DNA of 40,911 nucleotides, taken from contig WELB01000093.1 in the NCBI GenBank assembly GCA_009602725.1, positions 350,496-391,406 on the forward strand, in the 5' to 3' direction. The notes below the pieces were generated by a model. It saw only the letters and a program-made list of their open reading frames with translations. It did not search any database and had not been told where the DNA came from. Origin of the DNA: Spirogloea muscicola (lineage: Eukaryota > Streptophyta > Zygnematophyceae > Spirogloeales > Spirogloeaceae). The position numbers were made by a program, and so were the translations under genes. This document shows positions 32,425 through 40,911 of the stretch, in pieces (within the stretch, counting starts at the first letter, position 1; the number at the start of each line of letters is the position of its first letter).

Positions 32425-33280
32425 GAGCTGCAACTCCGGGCGAGGGGCCGCGTCAGAACGTCAGCGTCAGCCCTGGCAGGAGATCGCGCCGGGGCTGAAG
32501 CGGCTTGCTGCGACGTAACGGCGAAGACTCAATCGTCTCAATGACAACCTTAGTGGCCTGGTCGCGGCAGCCGGACCTGCCAATTAGCGCGCACCGAGAC
32601 TCACCCCTCTATGCGACTAACGGCGACGGCGACGGGGACGGCGGCAGTGGCGGCAGATCGGCAGAGCGGCGGCAGCGGCTGGCGACGGACTAGCGGCAGC
32701 AAGTGGCGGAACAGCGACAGCAGCAGCACCGGAACGCTGCGCAAGGACCAATCGGCGCCGCACCCAGCGCCGGCTCCACTGAAGACTCGCCTCTCGGCTG
32801 TGAGCACGCGGCAGAGGAAGAGGCGGCGGCGGCGGCGGCGGCGACGGCGTCGTGTGGGGCGGCGGCGGCGGCGGCGGCGGACTCCCCGGCGGCGGCGGCG
32901 TTTATGATGACGGGAGCCAGGTCGGAGCTGCCGTGGGCTGAATCAGCGGCACGTGGCGGGCTCCTGGAGCGCGGGGGCCCCGAAAGGGAGGGGGCTGGTA
33001 AGGGATTGATTTGATGTTGGGGAGGGGGAGAGGAGGGGAGCGGAGGGGGGTTGGGACCTCCCGCGCCATTGGCCGGCCCCCGTCGATTAGTTGGGGTGCG
33101 GAGAGCGCCGGCAGGGGAGAAACAATCCACGATATCCAGGAGTGAGGAGACTGGCTGCTCTTGCGTGTAGTTTATCTGCGAGCCGTCTTGTCGCCCACGC
33201 GACGACGTGGGTGGCCTCGCCGTGCCACTCCCGGCTTGTCGCCTTCTAGGAAATTGCTCGATTCTCGTGGGCTGGCCTGT

Positions 33281-33310
33281 TGGGTTTTCGGGTTAGGGTT
33301 GGGTTTTGGG
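33281..33310. repeat. Telomere-like tract, opposite orientation
   Basis: GGGTTTTCGGGTTAGGGTTG followed by GGTTTTGGG is TTTAGGG-type sequence in the opposite orientation to the other three tracts in the window. Confidence 0.6.
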
Positions 33311-33577
33311 TACTTGCTTTAGTTGCGTGTTTCAGCTGCTTTTACAGCACCCGCCCGTCGGCCGTGCACTTTCCTAGCACCTTCGACCTTGAATCCTACT
33401 TTCTGGGCTGGCCAAGCACTTCCATCGCCCTCTACGGGGGATAGTTTAGGGGGATAGTTTCCCGGCAGCTAGTCTGTCGGATCTGAGGCTACTCACTCGT
33501 ACCTACTGAGTGATCCATCCTCCCCCTGTTCTGACATAGCATCGTCCGGCCCTTTGTAGCTGCTAATCGCTTGTAGG

Positions 33578-33655
33578 CCCTCCAAACCTTTGTCAATTCT
33601 TTTTGGGCTGGCTTTTCGCAGCCCTTGCGCCCATTGGGAGTGCCACTTCTCTCTA
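33578..33655. repeat. Dispersed repeat family B, copy
   Basis: It shares with 28051-28152 the order CTTTGTCA, CTTTTTGGGCTGGC, TTTCGCAGCCCTTG, CATTGGGAGTGCCACTTCTC. Confidence 0.75.
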
Positions 33656-34697
33656 CGGGAAGAGTCTTACTCTTCTAGAAGAAGGATGCTTCCAGGAGAG
33701 GGCCGTGCTGTGACAGGCCTGCCCAAGAAAATTCCATTCCATCCGAAAGTGTCAACTGAGGCTAGCCTAGGCTAGCCCGACACTTCTTCCTTCGCAGCCA
33801 TCGACTTCTGGGAAAGCTTCTTCCCCCCACTGTCAACTTCCATCTTTCCAAATCGGCCTTTCAGAAGAGCTTCTTTCGTCTGAGGAGACGAGACCTTAGA
33901 AACTAACATATTTCAAATCCTAGACCCAAACCCCCTCTTAAAAAAATCTCAGAGAACAGAAGCTTTTCTCAAGGAGGCGGTTGCTGCATAATGCCAGGTC
34001 AAACCAGCGGACTAGGTGAAGGTAGAAGTCGATCTACAGAAAGCACAATCAATTTGTGAGACAAGTGGCTACAACAACCAGCTGCTCAGTAACCCCCATT
34101 CAGGTCGAAATATGCAGCAGCAAGTAGTAATCACCCCGTCCAAAGAGTTGAGGGCTATCCATGGCAGAGGCAAATTATGCCTGTCCTTTCATGTTATGTC
34201 TTTCCCGTCGACCTTGATTACTCCTTTGGTCTGGCCCTCCAGAGCTACTGCCATCGGTTGAAGGGCTTCTCCTAATCTGCTCCCGCACAAGTACAGCTGA
34301 AAGTGTTGTGCTTGTGAATGTCTCATTGGGCGAGCTTCGGATGGTAAGGGAACAGAATGACATGTTTGCTCACACTCCTGCAGCAGCTTTGTGCCCAGAC
34401 CTTAACAGGGGAGGCAGGCTCGGCAATTAGAAGGTAGTGTACTGTACAAATTTGTATGTACTCGGGTGGATATAAAGGTAGATGAAGTGGAGGAGCGCTG
34501 CAACTTTCTTGCCTATATACAAAGCTTCTATTGAGAAGACCTATGACTAGCTTCTACTGCAAAGGCCTATAACTGGCTCAAGCGTCAGATTTGCCAAAGC
34601 AGGCGTATCACTAGGCGCATCACTATCACTTGCCGCAAGGTCCACGGACTATTAGTCTAGGTGCAAATGTACTCATAAAAGTTTGAAGTAACTAATT

Positions 34698-35920
34698 TCA
34701 AGCTTCCTTCTCCTTGACCACTGTTGCTTTGGTCCTGGGCTTGAGGAGGAGCCGGAAGAGCCAAGCGGCTGCAAGCGTACTGACAGTGGGCATTGCCCAA
34801 TAGATGTAAAAGTGTTCCCAAGTATTGTGCGTCTTCTCGACATACGCCCAGCCAAAGGCCTGCACAGCTGCTCTTCTGTCAGGCGCTCCACAGCTTACGA
34901 TGCAAGTAAGAATGCGCATGCTGTGAACTGCCGAGAACGAGCTTAACAAGCATGAGCACTCAGGAAGTGCGAGGCATGTGACCTTGCAGAGCACAGTGAG
35001 GATGCATAGCCAGTCGAGTGCCATTTGCACAATGCATCTAGGGTATAGCATGCAGGACTTTGTGCAGTACTGAAGCTCACATTGGCAGGGTTCATGCCGG
35101 GCCCAGAGTATGGCATTCCCAAGACCACGACAATGACAGTGGCAGTCATCATAATAGCTGTCTTCACTGTCTTGTTTGCTGGGCATGCCAGCACAGCCCA
35201 CAGCACAATCAGATTAATTGTGCCGGTTAGCGCAGCCTCCACCACTGCGCCAGTTGCAACGTCAACCCCTGGGCCCAGCTTCGGGCCGCCGAGGTTCCTC
35301 TTATAAGACTCGAATGCAAGCCCTCGAGCCGCAAGGGCGCCAGCGGCTGCCCCTAGCGTCTGCATACGGGAGAGGATCGGGGAGTTACACGTGGTCATAG
35401 GACTTTGTACTTAGGGTACAAGGGCCCTGCTGCCAGTCCACAGCCTAGCGACTTATCAGTGGCAAGCCCGAGTGCTGTGACGCAGTTCTGTCAGCTCTTG
35501 TTGTACTGCCAGGGTAGCTACGAGGCTGTGCCAAGGTGGCTAATTTGGCTGACCAGATGTAGTGGCCCACAGGCGAAGTGCAGCCTCGTCGTGCAAGCTG
35601 CTGCTGACCTGAGCCGGCACGCGGGACCCGAGGCTCAGCACGGTGTCGGAGCCCTCCCCGGCGACGTAGAACATCAGGTTGACAAGCGGGTTGAAGGAGG
35701 CGCCGCCGAGGCCAGAGGCAATGCTGTCGAAGACGGTGAGCAGCGCGAGCAGGAGGGCCAGCACGAGTGCGACCTCCAAGGCGCCGCCGGCCTCATGGCC
35801 GCCGTCGCCGGGCCGGAGGTACGGCGCGACAAAGCCGGCGGCCGCGCCCAGGTACGACGACGAGAGCACCCACAAGAAGCTGATGGCCGCGTCGCCGGCC
35901 ACAATGCTGGCGAGCCCCAT
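34698..35920 (-). CDS. SIP: SIP-type aquaporin (small basic intrinsic protein)
   Basis: Three exons, 35609-35920, 35081-35359 and 34698-34859, join in phase 0 and give 250 residues, the usual SIP size. The ATG at 35920 opens MGLASIVAGDAAISFLWVLS. The first pore loop reads GGASFNPLVNLMFYVAG, so the first NPA box is NPL, and the second reads GPGMNPAN followed across the intron by AFGWAYVEKTHNTW, with a canonical NPA. FYIYWAMPTVSTLAAAWLFR is the last membrane helix and the tail is Lys-rich (TKATVVKEKEA), as expected for this basic subfamily. Plant SIPs sit in the ER membrane and pass water or small solutes; the altered first box is known in SIPs (NPT, NPC or NPL). A Gly/Asp/Glu-rich loop (RPGDGGHEAGGALE) separates the first two helices. 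Confidence 0.92.
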
Positions 35921-37038
35921 GACAGGAGCGGCACCGCTGCCGTGCCTCGGCTTCCGCGAGCACTGTCCGCTGTTCAGCTAGACATCTTAGGCACTTGCAG
36001 CATGCCCCCACCGTGGACAGCGCTCCTCCACCGTGGAGCAGAGGAGCACTAGCACAGTAAGCAGCCGGTAGGACAGCCACGCTGCCAAAGACGGTCTCCA
36101 CAACGAGTGTGTCCTGAGCGAGACCTTGCTAGCTCTTGAGCTCAATCAAGAACTCCCCGTAAGGCGCCATCAGCGCCCACGGGCTGGCGGCCCTCAGGGA
36201 AGGGAGATGAGCGTCGGCGGCGGCGGCAACAGCTGCACCCTGGCCCTGGAGCAACGTTACGCCGCTCCCCTACCCAATGCTGAGAGAGCCTGCTGCCGTC
36301 GTCGTCTTCTCTGTGTATCGAGCCAAGGGCTCAGTTGCGGCGCAAGCTAGGCTCGCCGCCCAGTGGGGAGGGGCGCCATGGCCGGCGCTGCCGAGCTCGG
36401 GCTCTCACCACTAATGGCCACCATGGGGGACGACGTTTTTGACAGTGGCCAGCCCGGGAGGGCCCTCAACACGTGGCGGCCCTACAGGAGGAGATAACCG
36501 TCCAGGCCGTGAAAGCGCCGCCACGTGGCTGCTGCTGCGCCGCGCGCGCCCTGGGTGTGTCCGTCAGCGCCGGACGTTTGAGGCAGACGTTTGGGGCGGG
36601 ACAGCAGATCCTGCCCGACAGCGCGGCGTCTGCCTGACGGCGGGCCCAGAAGCTTCCAGCCCCTTGCGCCCCCGACATCCGACGACCCACGCCGGACGAC
36701 CCCCGCCCGCTGCCGCCCGACAACCTGCCACCCCGTGCGCCCGGCACTTGCCACTCTAACGGACTTCATGATGTCGTCACTGACATTGAAGCTCTGGTCT
36801 TAAATCGGTGGTTATATAGACTGTAGCCGGCTTCCATGTCCTGATTTCAACGGGTTGCCCGACGGTTCGTTACCAACGGGCTGCTGAAGCGGCGTGGCAG
36901 AGGAGCGAAGCGCACTGATGGCTTAACTGTTCACTTAAGGACGTCACTGTGTGTTAGTGCCTAACTGTGATGCCTCGCTGGCGCCCTCCTCCCGCCCCAG
37001 TCTCGCTACATATCTCACAATTCCACCATTGCTCCGCC
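35921..37038. other. Divergent intergenic region between SIP and peroxiredoxin genes
   Basis: It must contain both promoters. The middle (36430-36770) is GC-rich and open in several frames without family resemblance. A TATA-like TTATATA lies at about 36812, some 220 bases upstream of the peroxiredoxin ATG used; whether it acts as a promoter is not known. Confidence 0.5.
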
Positions 37039-37965
37039 ATGCTCACAGCTCGCTCCGCCGCCACAGCCCGCCGCGCCGCCGCCGCCGCCGCGCCCTCCGC
37101 CGCCGCCGTCGGCCGCAGCCTCCTCCTGCGCCTGCGGCCCTTCTCCGCGTCGTCCGCCGCCATGGCGCCCGTCAAGGTCGGCGACAAGCTGCCGTCGGGC
37201 ACGGTGGAGTACTACGACAAGGAGGACAACAAGCAGAAGGTGGACGTGGCGCAGTGGGCCGCCGGCAAGAAGGTCGTCATCTTCGGCATCCCCGGCGCCT
37301 TCACGCCCGTCTGCAGGTGCGGTGCTTACCTGCAGCCTCTCTGACTCCTGCCTTATGTCCAGTCTGCTACTTCACCCTCCCATGCCCTGTCCACCTTCCG
37401 TTATTCAATGAAATGCACCGCAATGCTGGATGTCAAGTAGACACTCACCGTCAGCTACCCTGTGCTTGCAGCACGCGGCACCTCCCGGGTTTCATGGAGG
37501 CATCGGAGCAGTTGAAGCAGAAAGGCATCCAGGAGCTTGCCTGCCTCTCTGGTACGGGCTCCTCCTTGATACAAGCGGATGGCCTTTGCAGATACCTTGT
37601 TTGTGCTGCAGAATGTCAGATCTTGGCAGCTGTCACGGCAGGTTCTGAAAACTCGAGATATTGATGGGAAACTCACACTCTCTTATCGTGTTTACCTCTG
37701 ATGTCCAGTGAACGACCCCTTCGTCATGAAGGCCTGGGGCAAGGACTACACTGGCCTTGCTGACAAGATAGTCCTCCTGGCTGACGGCACTTGCTCCTAC
37801 ACCAAGGCCCTTGGCTTCGAGGCCGACTTGTCCGATGCAGGCCTCGGCGTCCGATGTCGGCGATTCTCACTCATGGCTGATGATGGTGTCATCAAGCAAC
37901 TCAGCCTGGAAGAAGGTGGCGAATTCAACGTGTCTAGTGCTGAGGATCTCCTCAAAGCCCTATAA
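37039..37965 (+). CDS. PRXII: Type II peroxiredoxin with N-terminal organelle-targeting peptide
   Basis: Exons 37039-37316, 37472-37551 and 37709-37965 join in phase and give 204 residues. The thioredoxin-fold peroxidase core starts at [17 protein letters not shown]. The peroxidatic cysteine lies in PGAFTPVCS and is split by the first intron; the second family cysteine is in [16 protein letters not shown]. The ending ([18 protein letters not shown]) is characteristic of plant PRXII. The family reduces H2O2 and organic peroxides with glutaredoxin or thioredoxin as donor. About 41 residues of Arg/Ala/Ser sequence without acids ([20 protein letters not shown] ... [14 protein letters not shown]) precede the core, typical of mitochondrial or plastid transit peptides; I cannot tell which. 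An extra cysteine, in [12 protein letters not shown], is unusual. An upstream in-frame ATG at 36970 would add 23 residues. Confidence 0.93.
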
Positions 37966-38694
37966 ACGGAGGTGTCATTTTGTGATGGCAAGACATGGTT
38001 GTAGCAGTTGCGACATTCGTGACACAGCACTGCAGTGATCAGAAGATAGCACTGTATCATGATTGATGTTGACCATAACGTTTTTAAACAGCGCAATCTG
38101 CTGTGTTTTCTCAGCATGCAGTCTGCATTCTTGAGAAGCTTGCAGCACGTATCGGCTTCAGTAAATTACAGAACATAGCCAACGTAGGTTGTCCGTAATC
38201 AGCCATGGTCTTAAGATTTCTCTGACAATGCCATGGGAACATGTGATTGCCTCTCTCTGAGCAACTCATGATAATGCCTAATCTCGGTGTCAGCTGTACA
38301 GCATTGAAGTTGGGATATTATTAATGTGGAGATCGTGCTAGTAATGTACATATTGCTCCGGTAAATAACTATCACCAAGCTGTACACATGTCAGTAGATC
38401 CATATCCGTAGTTTGTAACTTTGAGGTGATGAAGTGGTGGTATGTTGCAATCCTGAGCAACGGACGATCCACTCCCTATGACCAAGTATCAATGCTGTAT
38501 CCAACTACAGGAATTGCGATTGCACTAAGTAGCTGTAAGGTACTGGTAACTAACTGTCACCAAGCTGTACACATGTTGTGTACCAGATCCATGATATCTA
38601 ACTTTTTAAGAAGCACTAAGTAGGTTCAAGGTAAGCTTCACAATCGTATGACATGTACCTGTACAACTATGTTCACCCAATTTTACACATCACT
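37966..38694. other. Intergenic region between convergent genes
   Basis: It contains the 3' regions of the peroxiredoxin and epimerase genes and an imperfect local duplication (38355-38625). No gene is recognised. Confidence 0.6.
38355..38625. repeat. Imperfect local duplication, about 185-base spacing
   Basis: The block TAACTATCACCAAGCTGTAC plus ACATG at 38366-38390 recurs with one change at 38551-38575, each followed by a similar AGATCCATxxxATCT-like stretch. GCACTAAGTAG also occurs twice nearby (38522 and 38613). Confidence 0.7.
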
Positions 38695-40911
38695 TCACCA
38701 TGAGAGCCATGCTCCAAGTCCAGGAGAGTGGCCCAGTTCATAATGAGGGCCATTTGCTGACATTCACCAACAAATGAACACATTGACTTGACTTAGTAGC
38801 CAAGCTAGTCAGCTCTTGGCAGCGCTAAAGGCTACAGACATCAGCACTAACTAGTAAAGTCTATGAAGCATCACACAATGCTTTGAAAGGTTTATGAATA
38901 TTGTCACTCACTTGTATAGCCGCCATGCACTGGATCAGACGCAAGCAAGAGCGGTGTGTCTAGGTCGATGAACCTGTGAACAACAAACCACACACTCAGT
39001 ACTGTAGCATGGCATCCTGACAATGTCTTGCTTTTCTAGATTCAGCAACATCTTTGACAAGGTTGAAGGCAATGGTCTTTACGAGAAAAAGCATGGGGAC
39101 TTGCCTGAAACCGCCTGTGCCAGCTGCCAAATGGGCCGCAAAGCCCATAGCGAGGCGCGTCTCAATCATGCCGCCAATCATCAGCCCCAGTCTAGCCTTC
39201 TTAGCAATCTCAATAATCTCAAGCGCCCCCAGCACGCCAGACTTTGCCAGCTTGATGTTGAGCACGCCCGCCATTTGCCCGTCCGCAAGCCGCCGAGCAT
39301 CTTGCCCTCCCCGGCAGCTCTCATCGGCAGCCACTAGTACGTCAAAGACTTTAGACGCCACCCTGCTCACATGCGTCAGGCCTGCCCAGTCATCGCGCGC
39401 CGTGGGCTGTTCAAAGAGCACGGGAAGGAGTCCAGCACCTGCAGTGTGGCACTGTTATTCGGTTCTTAGCTTGTGTAGAGGTAGCTTGTCTACAGGTGAA
39501 CGACCTTTGTGACCAACACAAGTCTAGCATGTTTCTCAGGCTATGAGATGCCAGCCACATGTCTTTGGTGAGTGCTCCAACATTGTGCACCCAATGCAAT
39601 TCCAGGACCTTAGGCAGAGTGGTTCTACACTGACCTTGCAATTCCTCGAGGAAGGTGAGAGCCTCTGCTGCCGTGTATCCGCAGTTGCCGTCCACTATGA
39701 CAGCGCACTCTGGGAAGGCACAGCGAATGGCCTTGAGCCTGCCCAGGTCGCCAGCCTTCGTCTTCCCGCCGGTCTTGACCTTGATTGTCGTGAAGCCCTC
39801 CTTCTTGTAGGCTGCTGCCAGCTGCGCTGCCATACCTGGCTCACAGATAGGAATCTGTATAACAAATCAGCAGCTATTAAGCTATGTTCTTAAATTTTAC
39901 TAAGACAAGTCTATGCTAAAGATCATGTTTGGTCCAAGCATTCCAGGTGCAGGAAAAGATGCAACTGCACCCCGAGCACCACAATGCTCAGCTCAGAAGC
40001 TGAAATTGAGCAGCTCCTGCGAGCTTGTGCATGCAGAACTGCTCCATGACATGAGAGTACAGCTGCTTGTTCTGTTCCAGCTGGAGGAGCATCTAAACCT
40101 TAAGCCCCTAAACCCTAAATCCTAACCCCTAAGGCACTAGCACCAGGCGATGGCCCTTTGCGGTGCCTCATCAGGTGGAGCTCTCACGGTGATGTCAGTA
40201 GTCAGCGAGTGGCTGTGGCCGCCAAAGAGGCGCCACAAAGGGACCCCTTGGCTACGAGCGAAGGCGTCCAGCAGTGCCATCTCGAGGCCCGCTCTCACCT
40301 GCATTAGTCAATCAGTCGACATGAGTGAGAAGGATAGAAAAGCAGGGACTGGGACAACTGATGTATTGAATCTTAGAGCCCGAGCAGAAGAAGACCCGAG
40401 TTAGCAAATTCAGTGGCCATGTGTAACACATCAATGCAGGCAAGGTGATGTGGAGCAGGGCCGGTAACAAGACAGGGCAGCACTTGTGACTGCGGCGCAC
40501 TACAATGGCTGGCTAGCCTGTGCCGGCATAAGCGTTTGCAGTCACGGATCTAAGGGTCTGACTCCTATGGCATCACTGGGACGAGGGGTCTAGACAAAGC
40601 CTTGCGTTGGTGACAGAGTTTCACATTTTCTGTAGCTTCGGCTTATTCATTGACCACACTAAGGCGACACATAATTGCACGTACAGCAACAAACACCTGA
40701 TGCTAACTACATCTGGATCATTATGGTGGGCTTACATATATGGAACTGTATGTTGTAAGCTTCGTACATCGACACTTAAGAGTAACACAGAAGGTCCTTA
40801 GCTACTAAGTCAGGCTGCGGAGTTAGAGCGGGGCGCACCGCGGCGAAGGCGTGGCCCGGCAGCTCGGCGGCAAGGCCGGCGAGCAGCGGGCGCCAGGGCG
40901 CGGCGGGGCGG
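38695..40911 (-). CDS. Enolase-superfamily dipeptide epimerase (L-Ala-D/L-amino acid epimerase type), 5' end outside window
   Basis: Exons 40839-40911 (cut by the edge), 40188-40298, 39635-39854, 39105-39438, 38912-38973 and 38695-38756 join in phase. Landmarks: VRAGLEMALLDAFAR; TDITIPICEPG; the first catalytic lysine in TIKVKTGG; metal ligands in VIVDGNCGY, VLFEQPTARDDW and VLVAADESC; the second lysine in LNIKLAKSG; MIGGMIETRLAMG; FRFIDLDTPLLLASDPVHGG; and the C-terminal GHSPGLGAWLSW. This is the pattern of dipeptide epimerases and their plant homologues, which racemise an alpha-carbon via two lysines and a magnesium-bound enolate; the natural substrate in algae is unknown. The intron after 39105 has a GC donor (CAG|GCAAGT). 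The first intron seen is 540 bases. The N-terminal capping domain lies mostly beyond the right edge. Confidence 0.9.
40093..40132. repeat. Telomere-like CCCTAAA tract inside epimerase intron
   Basis: CTAAACCTTAAGCCCCTAAA then CCCTAAATCCTAACCCCTAA forms a CCCTAAA-type tract in the intron 39855-40187, in the same plus-strand orientation as those at 6011 and 12541. Confidence 0.85.

Larger units (their letters stand above)
32425..34697. other. Long intergenic region: GC-rich promoter side, then repeat-containing spacer
   Basis: About 32425-33130 is the GC-rich upstream region of the aminotransferase, with a GGC-type trinucleotide run around 32822-32900 and a G-rich run at 33014-33056; frames are open on both strands but show no family. 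About 33130-34690 is AT-richer and holds a telomere-like tract (33281), a repeat B copy (33578), and an imperfect AGCTTCTA[T/C]TG tandem pair near 34523-34575. I see no convincing gene. Confidence 0.5.

Noticed and set aside
32703-33014. Plus-strand frame with poly-Ala (EEEAAAAAAATASCG)
   Set aside because: It is driven by the GGC repeat and lies in the upstream region of the aminotransferase; no supporting exons.
36439-36769. Overlapping frames on both strands in the SIP-peroxiredoxin spacer
   Set aside because: Composition is dominated by Arg, Pro and Gly, no splice logic and no family; treated as GC-rich promoter DNA.
1-40911. tRNA, rRNA, CRISPR arrays or prokaryotic operon signals
   Set aside because: None was found by eye; no B-box-like GGTTCGANTCC, no regularly spaced direct repeats, and gene structure is plainly eukaryotic.

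Overview
The window is nuclear DNA from a photosynthetic eukaryote, most likely a green alga. Almost every gene is cut into many short exons by GT-AG introns, there are no operons, and the proteins resemble plant families: a PDIL5-2-type disulfide isomerase, a SIP aquaporin, a gamma-type phosphatidylinositol 4-kinase with an N-terminal ubiquitin-like domain, a type II peroxiredoxin, a dipeptide epimerase and an At5g58100-like membrane protein. CCCTAAA-like telomere-type tracts occur in introns and gene-flanking DNA, and first exons are markedly more GC-rich than later ones. I cannot name the species; a trebouxiophyte-like chlorophyte is a guess. All gene models were built by hand from splice sites, reading phase and family resemblance recalled from memory; nothing was searched.

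Layout: 1-488 (+) is the 3' end of a plastid-type protein of unknown function. 653-5960 (-) is a 15-exon At5g58100-like endomembrane protein. 5961-7753 is non-coding or unclear and carries copies of a dispersed repeat (family A). 7754-10794 (-) is a PDIL5-2-like ER disulfide isomerase with a KKRD tail whose catalytic first exon is missing. 10815-12073 (+) is a GC-rich open stretch of doubtful status. 12364-14929 (+) is the tRNA 2'-O-methyltransferase TRM13, also lacking its N-terminus. 15706-18353 (-) is the PI4K-gamma. 18803-18900 (+) is one exon of a GhrA-like hydroxyacid dehydrogenase that runs into an 886-base assembly gap (18965-19850) followed by a CT microsatellite. 19949-21366 holds no convincing gene. 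21367-27321 (-) is a 20-exon KDEL-terminated protein built from five thioredoxin-like folds, the most novel item here. 27401-27842 holds two more family A copies. 29338-32424 (-) is a tyrosine-aminotransferase-type enzyme. 34698-35920 (-) is the SIP aquaporin. 37039-37965 (+) is the peroxiredoxin. 38695 to the right edge (-) is the epimerase, with its 5' end outside the window.

Several products would work in or around the endoplasmic reticulum: PDIL5-2, the KDEL multi-thioredoxin protein, the At5g58100-like protein and SIP. Together with the peroxiredoxin this gives a thiol-redox and secretory flavour, but there is no evidence of co-regulation beyond a repeat family that lies upstream of two of these genes in the same orientation.
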